Shown: positions 1-7,730 of the stretch, piece by piece
Layout: each line of letters starts with the position of its first letter
Numbering within the stretch: position 1 is the first letter of the stretch
Assembly (NCBI GenBank): GCA_947598155.1
Contig: CANQFC010000002.1
Location: forward strand, 337,592-401,591
Direction: 5' to 3'
DNA length: 64,000 nucleotides
Source: an uncultured Clostridia bacterium
GTDB lineage: Bacteria; Bacillota; Clostridia; Oscillospirales; Acutalibacteraceae
Notes under the pieces: model-generated
Seen by the model: only the letters and a program-made list of their open reading frames with translations
Database searches by the model: none
What the model was told of the DNA's origin: nothing
Program-made: the position numbers and the translations under genes

Positions 1-173
1 TCTAACGAATAAGTCCAAATGCCGTTTTCAAGTTTATTTTCCCAAGTGTAGTCGCCCGACGCCAGCACCGATGTGTCGGGAGCAATTAAAACCGCCTTAA
101 TTCTGGTTGAGCCAAGCTCAATTCCAACGGAAGCCTGACCGCTTTCTATTATTCCGGCTATGTTTAAACTCAT
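1..173 (-). CDS. FGGY-family carbohydrate kinase, N-terminal fragment
   Basis: Only the first 57 codons lie in the window; the gene runs off the left edge. The reverse strand from the ATG at 173 shows the ATP-binding start of FGGY sugar kinases, with the motif IELGSTRIKAVLI near residues 18-30 and the family-typical ASGDYTWEN stretch after it. Such kinases phosphorylate a pentulose, fuculose or similar sugar in the cytoplasm. The substrate cannot be told from this fragment. A good sigma-A promoter lies about 70 bases upstream. Confidence 0.85.
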   Translation of the reverse strand, partial: MSLNIAGIIESGQASVGIELGSTRIKAVLIAPDTSVLASGDYTWENKLENGIWTYSL

Positions 174-240
174 AAAAATCACCTATTTTTTTATTTTTTT
201 CAATAAAGGGCAGAGGCGTGGGACATCTTGCCTAAACTAT

Positions 241-269
241 ATCATACATTATTTTCACGTTAAAATCAA
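241..269 (-). promoter_or_regulatory. Promoter of the FGGY kinase gene
   Basis: Read on the minus strand: TTGATT at 269-264, 17 bases, TATGAT at 246-241, followed by a roughly 60-base leader before the ATG at 173. The leader contains one copy of a dispersed motif also seen near 5698 and 48600. Confidence 0.6.
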
Positions 270-280
270 TTATAAATATA

Positions 281-312
281 AAAAAACAGGAAAGGATTGC
301 CTTTCCCGTTTT
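281..312 (-). terminator. Intrinsic terminator of the feo operon
   Basis: On the minus strand a stem GGGAAAGG / CCTTTCCTG with a CAAT loop is followed by a run of seven T. It sits 17 bases after the stop of the small FeoB-associated gene. Confidence 0.85.
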
Positions 313-328
313 AATTCTTTCTGCCGTT

Positions 329-499
329 TTAATTCTTATGACAATTTTTATACATAGAACAGCCCGAACAGCCGCATCCGCAGGAGGATTTGCCCTTTTT
401 CTTGTTTTTTACCATATTCACTATAATTGCCGTAACAATCAAAATCAGAATAAGAGAAATTATTAAAGTCGCAATGTTTTGCTCAATAAAAGCGAGCAT
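329..499 (-). CDS. FeoB-associated Cys-rich membrane protein
   Basis: A 56-residue protein. One membrane helix (about residues 9-29, rich in I, L and V) is followed by a lysine patch and a cysteine-rich tail with CGCGCSGC and a last Cys near the C terminus. This is the layout of the small FeoB-associated proteins that sit next to feoB in Firmicutes; they are thought to assist the ferrous-iron channel, perhaps like FeoC, but the exact role is unknown. It starts 12 bases after the feoB stop, so it is the last gene of the operon, before a strong terminator. Confidence 0.85.
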   Translation of the reverse strand: MLAFIEQNIATLIISLILILIVTAIIVNMVKNKKKGKSSCGCGCSGCSMYKNCHKN

Positions 500-511
500 A
501 AAACCGCCTCC

Positions 512-3007
512 TTAAATATTTACCGGAATTTTATCGGTTAGCTTTGTAACCTCCTTATACGGCTTTACAAGCATATAGCACATAAACCCGAGAACCGCCG
601 CCGCGGCCGCTAAGCCTATAATATTGGCATTACCTGTAATCGCACAGCCGAACTGATTTATCATAAACGCTACCGCATAGGCAAAACCGCATTGGTAAGA
701 AATCGCGAACAAAGTCCATTTTGCGTTGTTCATCTCACGTTTTATAGCGCCTATCGCGGCAAAGCACGGAGCGCAAAGAAGGTTAAATACCAAGAATGAA
801 AGCCCCGATACTCTTGTGAACGCCGCGGAAATTTCGGCATATACGTTAGCATTTCCGCTCCCGTAAAGGATACCCATTGTGCCGACGATATTCTCTTTTG
901 CGGTAAGCCCCGTAATTGACGCTACCGCCGCCTGCCAGTTGCCCCAGCCAAGCGGTACGAAAATCCATGAAATCAATCCGCCGATTTTAGCGAGAATCGA
1001 CATATTGAGCTCTTCTTCGGTCAACATTCTGAATGTGCCGTCAACAAATCCAAAGTAAGACGTAAACCAAACGACTATTGTTGACAGAAGAATTATTGTG
1101 CCAGCCTTTTTGATAAACGACCAGCCGCGCTCCCACATTGAACGCAGAAGGTTTTTAACAGTCGGAAGATGATATGCGGGCAGTTCCATAACGAAAGGAG
1201 CAGGCTCACCTGAGAACATCTTTGTCTTTTTCAGAATTATACCCGAAACTATAATTGAAACCATACCTATAAAATACGCGCCCGTTGAAATGAGCGGAGA
1301 GCCGTTAAATACTGCGCCCGCTATCATAGCGATAAAGGGAATTTTTGCGCTGCACGGAATAAACGTAGTCGTCATAATCGTCATTCGGCGGTCACGCTCA
1401 TTCTCAATAGTCCGCGACGCCATTATTCCGGGGACGCCGCAGCCTACGCCGACAAGCATTGGTATGAACGATTTTCCCGAAAGTCCGAATTTTCGGAAAA
1501 TACGGTCAAGTACGAACGCTATTCTCGCCATATATCCGCATGATTCCAAAAACGCCAAAAGCAGAAAAAGCACAAGCATTTGCGGGACGAACCCCAGTAC
1601 CGCGCCGACGCCGGCTACAATTCCGTCCAAGATAAGGCCTTTAAGCCATTTTGCTGTGTTCACCGCGTCAAGGCCCCTTTCAATCAAAGCGGGTATGCCG
1701 GGCACCCAAACTCCGTAATTTGACGGGTCCGGGCTTTCAAAGCCGTTATTTTTGAAAAATTCAACTGCGTCAAGATAAGTGACGGGAATTGTTGAATCTT
1801 CTTCAAAGTCTGCCGGAATATTATCGTAATAAACTGTTTTTTCATCGACAGCCAGCGTTTCTTCATCTACAATCTCCGCTTTAGCTGTTTTGCTTGCGGG
1901 AGAAAACGCCGTAAGAGCGTTAATTGTATTTTCGGCGTTAAAGTCCTCCGACTCCGCGTCAATTTCATAAAAGGCGTTTACCGCGCTCATAGCGTTGGAA
2001 TAGTCTTCGGAGATTTTATTGTATTCGGAGCTCCCTATCCCGAACAGGTGAAAGCCCTCGCCGAAAAGGCTGTCGTTCGTCCAATCGGTTGCGTATGAGC
2101 CGACGGAAACCATTGCAATATAATAGACTAAAAACATAATTACAGCAAAAATCGGAAGTCCGAGCCAGCGGTTTGTTACAACTTTGTCGATTTTATCGGA
2201 AATTGTGAGAGCGCCCTTATTTTTCTTTTTATAGCAGGACTTAATTACTGAAGATATGTAATTATAGCGCTCATTTGTAATTATGGATTCGGAGTCGTCG
2301 CCAAGCTCCTCTTCCACAGATTTTGTAATTTTTTCTATCTCGGCGAGTTTTTCAGCGCTAATATTGAGCCTTTCAAGCGCTCTGCCGTCACGCTCAAAAG
2401 CCTTGACAGCGTACCACCGCAACTGATTTTCTGGCGCATCGCCGACAATTATTTTTTCAATATCCGAAACGGCCTTTTCAACGGATTCGGAAAATATGTT
2501 TTTCAAAACGTTGCTTTTGCCGTTCGCCGCCGCTACGGCCTCCTCGGCGGCCGCAAATACGCCGGTCCCCTTTAAAGCCGATATTTCAACCGCTTTACAT
2601 CCGATTTGCCTTGAAAGCTCCGAAATGTTTATTTTATCGCCGTTTTTGCGGACAATATCCGACATATTGATTGCGGCAACAACGGGGATTCCCAATTCCG
2701 TCAGCTGAGTAGTTAAATAAAGATTTCTTTCAAGATTTGTGCCGTCGATTATATTTAAAATTACATCGGGGCGTTCATTTGTCAAATAATTTCTTGCGAC
2801 GACCTCCTCCAATGTATATGGCGAAAGCGAATAAATACCCGGAAGGTCCGTGACAATAACGTCGTTTCGCTTTTTAAGCTTACCCTCCTTTTTTTCAACT
2901 GTAACGCCGGGCCAGTTGCCGACAAACTGATTTGACCCCGTAAGCGCGTTAAAAAGCGTTGTTTTACCGCTGTTAGGATTACCTGCAAGCGCTATTTTTA
3001 CCGACAT
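512..3007 (-). CDS. feoB: Ferrous iron transporter B (GTPase-coupled membrane permease)
   Basis: 831 residues. The N-terminal G domain has G1 GNPNSGKT at residues 9-16 and G3 DLPG near 54-57, followed by a helical GDI-like spacer. The membrane part carries the two Gate motifs, including VGVGCGVPGIMASRT and the FIPCSAKIPFIAM segment. A stretch of about 120 residues between the first transmembrane helix and the core is acidic and probably an extracytoplasmic loop. FeoB imports Fe(II) across the plasma membrane under anaerobic conditions. It follows two feoA genes by 85 bases, a gap that holds an iron-box-like palindrome. The start is set by the overlapping GTPase motif and an upstream AGGAGG (3013-3018). 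Confidence 0.97.
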   Translation of the reverse strand: MSVKIALAGNPNSGKTTLFNALTGSNQFVGNWPGVTVEKKEGKLKKRNDVIVTDLPGIYSLSPYTLEEVVARNYLTNERPDVILNIIDGTNLERNLYLTTQLTELGIPVVAAINMSDIVRKNGDKINISELSRQIGCKAVEISALKGTGVFAAAEEAVAAANGKSNVLKNIFSESVEKAVSDIEKIIVGDAPENQLRWYAVKAFERDGRALERLNISAEKLAEIEKITKSVEEELGDDSESIITNERYNYISSVIKSCYKKKNKGALTISDKIDKVVTNRWLGLPIFAVIMFLVYYIAMVSVGSYATDWTNDSLFGEGFHLFGIGSSEYNKISEDYSNAMSAVNAFYEIDAESEDFNAENTINALTAFSPASKTAKAEIVDEETLAVDEKTVYYDNIPADFEEDSTIPVTYLDAVEFFKNNGFESPDPSNYGVWVPGIPALIERGLDAVNTAKWLKGLILDGIVAGVGAVLGFVPQMLVLFLLLAFLESCGYMARIAFVLDRIFRKFGLSGKSFIPMLVGVGCGVPGIMASRTIENERDRRMTIMTTTFIPCSAKIPFIAMIAGAVFNGSPLISTGAYFIGMVSIIVSGIILKKTKMFSGEPAPFVMELPAYHLPTVKNLLRSMWERGWSFIKKAGTIILLSTIVVWFTSYFGFVDGTFRMLTEEELNMSILAKIGGLISWIFVPLGWGNWQAAVASITGLTAKENIVGTMGILYGSGNANVYAEISAAFTRVSGLSFLVFNLLCAPCFAAIGAIKREMNNAKWTLFAISYQCGFAYAVAFMINQFGCAITGNANIIGLAAAAAVLGFMCYMLVKPYKEVTKLTDKIPVNI

Positions 3008-3030
3008 TGAATTTCCTCCTGTCTTTTTTA

Positions 3031-3046
3031 GTTAGTTAAGACTAAC
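3031..3046 (-). promoter_or_regulatory. DtxR/IdeR-like iron box before feoB
   Basis: Perfect 6-base palindrome GTTAGT-TAAG-ACTAAC, 23 bases before feoB. It shares TTAG-N6-CTAA with the two sites before feoA and resembles the IdeR/DtxR consensus rather than a Fur box. It would allow separate iron control of feoB inside the operon. The protein that binds is inferred; none is encoded here. Confidence 0.55.
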
Positions 3047-3092
3047 AAAATTTTAAAAAATAAAAAATTTCAATAAGAAATTTGCCCCGTAA

Positions 3093-3314
3093 TTACAATA
3101 TCTCTATCATTTCCGCGTCCGCTTTGCGGATAGAAAGTTCATAGTCGCGAACCGTAACTTCAACAGGGTCGCCCAAAGGAGCGACCTTACGAACGTATAT
3201 TTCTACGTTTTTTGTAATGCCCATATCCATTATTCTGCGTTTTATTGCGCCCTCTCCGTAAATCTTTACCACTTTGACTGTGTCGCCGATTTTGGCGTCT
3301 TTAAGCGTTTTCAT
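3093..3314 (-). CDS. feoA: FeoA-type ferrous iron transport accessory protein (second copy)
   Basis: 73 residues, one SH3-like FeoA fold: the sequence runs through GDTVKVVKI, GAIKRRIMDMGI and GDPVEVTVRDYELSIRK, the usual FeoA strand pattern. FeoA is a small cytoplasmic protein thought to tune the FeoB GTPase. It lies 11 bases after the first feoA and 85 bases before feoB, with AGGAGG upstream of its ATG. Two separate FeoA proteins are common in clostridial feo operons. Confidence 0.93.
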   Translation of the reverse strand: MKTLKDAKIGDTVKVVKIYGEGAIKRRIMDMGITKNVEIYVRKVAPLGDPVEVTVRDYELSIRKADAEMIEIL

Positions 3315-3325
3315 ATAAATCCTCC

Positions 3326-3535
3326 TTAAATCAATATTTTTTTTGCCATTTCTTCGCTTATTGCAACGCGCGATTCTTTGATATTGACAATTACATTGCC
3401 CATAATCTTTGAAATTACGGTTACATCGGCGCCGACTGCAAAACCGAGGTCTTCAAGGCGGTTTTTAACATCATTTCCCCCGCCTACTTTTTTTATTGTG
3501 TTTTGCTCACCTATATTCGCAAATGTCAGCGGCAT
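3326..3535 (-). CDS. feoA: FeoA-type ferrous iron transport accessory protein (first copy)
   Basis: 69 residues, starting MPLTFANIGEQNTIKKVGGG and containing RLEDLGFAVGADVTVISK and NVIVNIKESRVAIS, the FeoA SH3-like fold. It differs clearly from the next copy, so the pair is not a recent duplication. It is the promoter-proximal gene of feoA-feoA-feoB-small membrane protein. Its mRNA leader carries two TTAG-N6-CTAA sites directly after the likely transcription start. Confidence 0.93.
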   Translation of the reverse strand: MPLTFANIGEQNTIKKVGGGNDVKNRLEDLGFAVGADVTVISKIMGNVIVNIKESRVAISEEMAKKILI

Positions 3536-3558
3536 TTATTCCATCTCCTTTCACAATA

Positions 3559-3607
3559 TTAGTTTAAGCTAACATTTAACCGAACAAATTAGTTAGCGAC
3601 CGCTAAC
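3559..3607 (-). promoter_or_regulatory. Two iron-box-like operators in the feo leader
   Basis: Site one is GTTAGCG-AC-CGCTAAC (3592-3607), a perfect palindrome. Site two is TTAGTTTAAGCTAAC (3559-3573). Both carry TTAG-N6-CTAA, as in DtxR/IdeR-type boxes, and both start just after the promoter, where a bound repressor would block transcription. Confidence 0.6.
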
Positions 3608-3616
3608 CCACAAATA

Positions 3617-3645
3617 AATATATAACGGTTTCCCCGATTTGTCAA
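3617..3645 (-). promoter_or_regulatory. feo operon promoter
   Basis: On the minus strand TTGACA (3645-3640), 17 bases, TATATT (3622-3617). Predicted start near 3610, beside the first iron box. Confidence 0.75.
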
Positions 3646-3681
3646 TAGGTTTTTCAAAAAAAATCAAAGAAACCGCAAAAT

Positions 3682-4608
3682 TTATTTTTTCTTACACGCA
3701 AAGCAGAGCCAGCCGCCGTCCTCACGCCGCTCAATTACCTCAAAGCCGTTTTCGTAAAAGGCCGCCCTCACCTCTTCTTCACGCGCCGAGATTATTCCTG
3801 ACGTTATAAACACTGCGCCTTCATTCATAAAATCGCCTACCTGCCCGGCAAAACGTATAATAATATCCGCAACTATATTTGCTGTGACGACGTCGAATTT
3901 TCCGACGACTTTATCTACAAGATTGCCCTGCAAAACAGTGTATTCCGGCTCGGAAAACCCGTTAACCGAACCGTTTTCCCTTGCGGTTTTTACGGCGAGC
4001 GCGTCAATATCTACGCCGACGGCGTTTTTAGCTCCGAAAAGCAGTGAGGCAACGGAGAGTATTCCGCTCCCGCAGCCGCAGTCAAGCACACTTTCACCGC
4101 CCGTTACGTACTTTTCAAGCATTTGAAGGCAAAGGCGGGTCGTATTGTGCGTGCCTGAGCCGAAAGCGAGCCCCGGTTCAATCGAAAGCACTTTTCTTCC
4201 GTCAGGGTTAAAATCGTCAATCCAAAGAGGTCTTATGAGAAGTCTTTCACCTATTTTCATCGGTTTAAAGTACTCTTTCCAGTTATTTTCCCAATCTTCA
4301 TTTCGGCAGGCGCTGTGCTCTATTGTATGTTCAATACCCTCGGCTGTAAAGCGCTCGCGCAGGAAAGAAATCGCCTCATTATAATTCTCTTCTGGCGAAA
4401 TATAAATGTGAATAAAGCCTACATTTCTGTCCTTTGCAAGCAAATCGTCATCAATTATGTCGATATTGGCAATTTCAAGAGTTTCCTCCTCAAGAGTGCG
4501 GTAGTCCTCGATATAAATGCCGTAAGGCACCGCCATCCCCGCGATGTCGGACGCTCTGTCAATGTCGTCGGCGTTAACTTTTATTTTGATTTCAGTCCAT
4601 TCAGCCAT
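3682..4608 (-). CDS. prmA: Ribosomal protein L11 methyltransferase
   Basis: 308 residues, full length. A divergent N-terminal domain is followed by a class I methyltransferase fold with the SAM motif VLDCGCGSGILSVASL (about 173-188) and the product-side motif NIVADII. It methylates lysines and the N terminus of ribosomal protein L11 in the cytoplasm. It reads the same way as rplS upstream but is separated from it by a terminator, so it is probably a separate transcript. Confidence 0.93.
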   Translation of the reverse strand: MAEWTEIKIKVNADDIDRASDIAGMAVPYGIYIEDYRTLEEETLEIANIDIIDDDLLAKDRNVGFIHIYISPEENYNEAISFLRERFTAEGIEHTIEHSACRNEDWENNWKEYFKPMKIGERLLIRPLWIDDFNPDGRKVLSIEPGLAFGSGTHNTTRLCLQMLEKYVTGGESVLDCGCGSGILSVASLLFGAKNAVGVDIDALAVKTARENGSVNGFSEPEYTVLQGNLVDKVVGKFDVVTANIVADIIIRFAGQVGDFMNEGAVFITSGIISAREEEVRAAFYENGFEVIERREDGGWLCFACKKK

Positions 4609-4656
4609 ATTTTAACCGCCAATCTTTTAAATAGATATTTTAATAAAAATCCAAAC

Positions 4657-4690
4657 AAAAAGCAGAGGTTGACCCTCTGCTTTTAAGGTG
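4657..4690 (-). terminator. Intrinsic terminator after rplS
   Basis: Stem AAAAGCAGAGG / CCTCTGCTTTT with a short loop and T-rich tail on the minus strand. It follows the rplS stop by about 20 bases. Confidence 0.85.
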
Positions 4691-4703
4691 CGTTTTTGTT
4701 TTG

Positions 4704-5045
4704 TCAGATTTGCTCTTTGACTTTAGCCGCTTTGCCGACTCTGTCACGAAGATAGTAAAGCTTACTTCTGCGGACACGGCCGTGCCTTACAACATCAACC
4801 TTGGCGACATTGGGCGAATTAACGGGAAATACCCTTTCAATACCTACGCCGTAAGAAACGCGGCGTACCGTAAATGTTTCGGAAACTCCACTGCCTTTCA
4901 TTGCAATAACAGTGCCCTCAAAAACCTGAATTCTTTCTCTTGTGCCTTCTACGATTTTAACGTGAACCTTTACAACGTCGCCGATTCGGATTTCGGGCTT
5001 GTCTTCCTTAACCATACCCTCAGTAATAATTTTTAATGCGTCCAT
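4704..5045 (-). CDS. rplS: 50S ribosomal protein L19
   Basis: 113 residues from [10 protein letters not shown]. The L19 family signatures [28 protein letters not shown] and [10 protein letters not shown] are all present. The start at 5045 is chosen over a longer frame because an AGGAGGT-type site (rc of 5051-5056) sits six bases upstream. It is a single-gene transcript with its own promoter, leader hairpin and terminator. Confidence 0.97.
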   Translation of the reverse strand: MDALKIITEGMVKEDKPEIRIGDVVKVHVKIVEGTRERIQVFEGTVIAMKGSGVSETFTVRRVSYGVGIERVFPVNSPNVAKVDVVRHGRVRRSKLYYLRDRVGKAAKVKEQI

Positions 5046-5117
5046 AACTAACCTCCGTAAAATTTTCAAGCGTTCGTGCCGAAAAAGCGCAGAGGACCGC
5101 CCGAGATTATCAGCTAT

Positions 5118-5137
5118 TTTGTGACCGCCGTCACAAA
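5118..5137 (-). promoter_or_regulatory. Leader hairpin of rplS mRNA
   Basis: Perfect 8-base inverted repeat TTTGTGAC / GTCACAAA around a 4-base loop at the very start of the rplS transcript. Ribosomal protein leaders for L19 are known in Firmicutes. This could be one, but one stem is too little to assign it. Confidence 0.4.
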
Positions 5138-5146
5138 TGCTCTAAT

Positions 5147-5175
5147 ATAATAACACAAGAATAATCCGATTGCAA
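5147..5175 (-). promoter_or_regulatory. rplS promoter
   Basis: Minus strand TTGCAA (5175-5170), 17 bases, TATTAT (5152-5147). Confidence 0.65.
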
Positions 5176-5246
5176 GTATTTTTTTCAAAAGTTTTGATTG
5201 ATTTTAATCAGAGCAATATGTTATATTTGTTTTGGAGATGATTTTA

Positions 5247-5591
5247 ATGAAAGAAAGACGCGATGTTATCAAATTTTGTCTTGAATTTCCGCACAGTTTT
5301 GAGGATTACCCATTTGAGGACGTTAATTGGACCGTAATGAGGCGGAAAGATACAAAAAAGGGTTTTGCGTGGATTTTTGAACGTGAAAATAAAATTTGGG
5401 TAAACGTTAAGGCAAACCCGGACTGGGCTGTATTTTGGCGTGATAATTACAAATCGGTTATCCCCGCTTACCATATGAACAAAACGCACTGGAATTCAAT
5501 TATTTTAGACGGTACGGTGCCCGACAGCGAAATTAAACAGATGATTTCCGAAAGCTATGAGCTTTGCGGAAAAAATAAAAAACGCCGATAA
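5247..5591 (+). CDS. MmcQ/YjbR-family protein
   Basis: 114 residues from the ATG at 5247, which has GGAG nine bases upstream; the ATG at 5238 overlaps that site and is unlikely. The sequence shows the YjbR/MmcQ double-wing fold pattern: an early FPHSFEDYPF, then KGFAWIFERENKIWVNVK, then HWNSIILDGTVPDSEI. The family is widespread and may bind DNA, but its role is not established. It is alone on the plus strand between leftward operons. Confidence 0.85.
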   Translation: MKERRDVIKFCLEFPHSFEDYPFEDVNWTVMRRKDTKKGFAWIFERENKIWVNVKANPDWAVFWRDNYKSVIPAYHMNKTHWNSIILDGTVPDSEIKQMISESYELCGKNKKRR

Positions 5592-5761
5592 AATTCCTAT
5601 GGGAAAAATACGGGATTTTTAAATTGATGTAATTCTGCTGTAAACCTTTATATACGTTCGGTTAATAATTCGCTTTTTCATAGATACCAATTCGTTAAGG
5701 CGGGGACATCTCTTGCCAAAGTTATATCTATGTTCTTTACAATTTTGATACAATTAACCTA
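5592..5761. other. Convergent intergenic region with a dispersed repeat copy
   Basis: 170 bases between the ends of the YjbR gene and the GH31 gene. At 5698-5745 it holds a stretch closely similar to 48571-48620 (minus strand) and more loosely to 213-250. No gene or clear terminator is seen. Confidence 0.5.
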
Positions 5762-7708
5762 CTAAAAACACTTTATTACGTCCGCGCCCTTTTTAACAAA
5801 AGCGACGAACTCGTCAATCTCAGCCGATATTTCGCAATACCCGGTACTGTATTCTTTTTTATTTTTCGTTAAAATCCATTCTCCTTCGGGCAGATAAACG
5901 CGCTTTTTAGTCTGTCCCTTTTGCGTAATAGGCGCAAACAGTATATCGTCACCGAACATATACTGCTCTCCGAGAGCGTAACATTCTTCGTCGTCGGGAT
6001 AGTCAAAGAACATCGGGCGCATTACGGGGCAGCCATTTTCCGAGGCAATTTTCATATGCTTTTCGATGTACGGCCTGAGCCTTTCGCGCAGGAACACAAG
6101 GTCTTTAAGTATTTCAAAATTTCGCTCGCCAAAGCTCCAAAGCTCGTTTGGGTCGCCGGACGGCTCTTTAAGCTCGCTTTTTTCGCCGTGACGGTTTCGG
6201 TTGCCATGAAGCCTCATAACGGGAGAAAATACTCCGTACTGAAACCACCTAACAATAAGCTCTCTAAATTCTTCGCTTTGCGTATCCGCTCCGTAAAATC
6301 CGCCGATGTCGGTATTCCACCACGGAATGCCGCAAACGGACATATTAAGCCCTGCTTTAACCTGTTCCGACAGACTTTCAAAGGTAGAAAAAATATCGCC
6401 GCTCCAAACAAGCGCTCCGAATTTTTGGCTGCCTGTGTAAGCGCATCTGATAAGCGTTACAGAGTCTTCAACGCCCATTTTGCGAAAACCGTCATACGCC
6501 ATTTTTGCATAATAATACGGATAAAGCAGCGCTACTTCATCACCTCTGCCTCTGTACCAAATGAGATTGTCAAAATCTTCGGGGTGAATTTCCGGCTCGG
6601 CCTCGTCAAACCAGAGGGCGTCAACGCCTTTGTCAAGATAATTTTCTTTTAATTTGCTCCACACATATTCGCGCGTGGCGGGATTTGTGACGTCAATTTC
6701 ACACTGCCAGCCGTAAAAGCTGAAAACTCTGTCCGCGCCTTTTGCCGTGCGCATTAGCATATTGCTGTCACGCATAAAATTAAAGTTTTCGCTTGCGCCG
6801 TTTATTGTAGGCCACATTGAAACCGCAAGCTTTGTACCCATACTGTGAAGCTCGTCCGTCATAGCCTTAACGTCGGGCCAATATTCAGGGTCAAATTTAT
6901 AGTCGCCCTGCTCGGTCCAATGAAAATAATCGGCAACTATTACAGAAAGAGGAATCCCCTCTTTTTTATATCTTCTCGCCACTGAAAGCAGTTCCGCCTG
7001 CGTTTCATAGCGAAGTCTGCTTTGCCAAAGCCCCGTTGCCCAGTAAGGCATAACCGGAGCGTGCCCTGTTAAATCCGCAAGCGCCCGCGACGTCTGCTTA
7101 GGATTACCGTCAATTACAACGTAATCTATTTTCCGTGTTGTAACGGCGCTCCAGCGTGTTCTGTTGTTTGAAAGCTCCACGTTTCCGATAGCGGGATTAT
7201 TCCACAAAAAGCCGTAGCCGAGTGATGAATATACAAAAGGAACAGTGCACTTTGTGTTTACGTTTCTTATGTCAAAAGAACAGCCTTTTAAGTCAAATTT
7301 GCCGGTCGGCTCGTGCCCGAGTCCGTAAAAACGCTCTCTGTCATTAGCTTTAAACGTTACCCGCGCAGACCAAACGCCGCCTGACTTGCATTCGTAATGG
7401 CGGTATCCGCCGTTAAACGCAAGCTCGGGCTTTTCCTCTAAAATCACCTTTTCTCCGCTGTAAAATATAATTTTTCCGCTTTTTTCAAGCCTTGCCGTAA
7501 GCGTGCCCGATTTTATCGTAACAAAGTCTTTGCCATCAGTTATACGCGCATCCGCATTCTGCGGCATAAGCGTGAAATTTTCTTCATACACTCTGCCCTC
7601 GGGAAAAGATTCAAAGCGTATTGAATTTTCATAACATGCAGTAAGCCGCACTGTTTCGCCCTGTCTTGAAAAAATGACTTGATTGTTTTTTATTACGGTA
7701 TTGTACAT
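5762..7708 (-). CDS. Glycoside hydrolase family 31 (alpha-xylosidase/alpha-glucosidase type)
   Basis: 648 residues. An N-terminal beta-sandwich is followed by the GH31 barrel with IVADYFHWTEQGDYKF and the nucleophile in WFDEAEPE (D368); the acid/base is probably D438 in WSGDIFS. The DYKFDPEYWPD segment is typical of YicI-like alpha-xylosidases, but substrate is inferred only. It has no signal peptide, so it acts in the cytoplasm on imported oligosaccharides. It lies 22 bases after the GH29 gene, so the two are probably co-transcribed. Confidence 0.93.
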   Translation of the reverse strand: MYNTVIKNNQVIFSRQGETVRLTACYENSIRFESFPEGRVYEENFTLMPQNADARITDGKDFVTIKSGTLTARLEKSGKIIFYSGEKVILEEKPELAFNGGYRHYECKSGGVWSARVTFKANDRERFYGLGHEPTGKFDLKGCSFDIRNVNTKCTVPFVYSSLGYGFLWNNPAIGNVELSNNRTRWSAVTTRKIDYVVIDGNPKQTSRALADLTGHAPVMPYWATGLWQSRLRYETQAELLSVARRYKKEGIPLSVIVADYFHWTEQGDYKFDPEYWPDVKAMTDELHSMGTKLAVSMWPTINGASENFNFMRDSNMLMRTAKGADRVFSFYGWQCEIDVTNPATREYVWSKLKENYLDKGVDALWFDEAEPEIHPEDFDNLIWYRGRGDEVALLYPYYYAKMAYDGFRKMGVEDSVTLIRCAYTGSQKFGALVWSGDIFSTFESLSEQVKAGLNMSVCGIPWWNTDIGGFYGADTQSEEFRELIVRWFQYGVFSPVMRLHGNRNRHGEKSELKEPSGDPNELWSFGERNFEILKDLVFLRERLRPYIEKHMKIASENGCPVMRPMFFDYPDDEECYALGEQYMFGDDILFAPITQKGQTKKRVYLPEGEWILTKNKKEYSTGYCEISAEIDEFVAFVKKGADVIKCF

Positions 7709-7730
7709 ATTCTCACCTTAAATATCGGGG

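Noticed and set aside
5118..5137. Riboswitch upstream of rplS
   Set aside because: Only one short hairpin is present; no known riboswitch core is recognisable, so it is listed just as a leader hairpin.
5921..6652. 243-codon plus-strand frame inside the GH31 gene
   Set aside because: Antisense shadow of a clear glycosidase gene without a ribosome site or domain.
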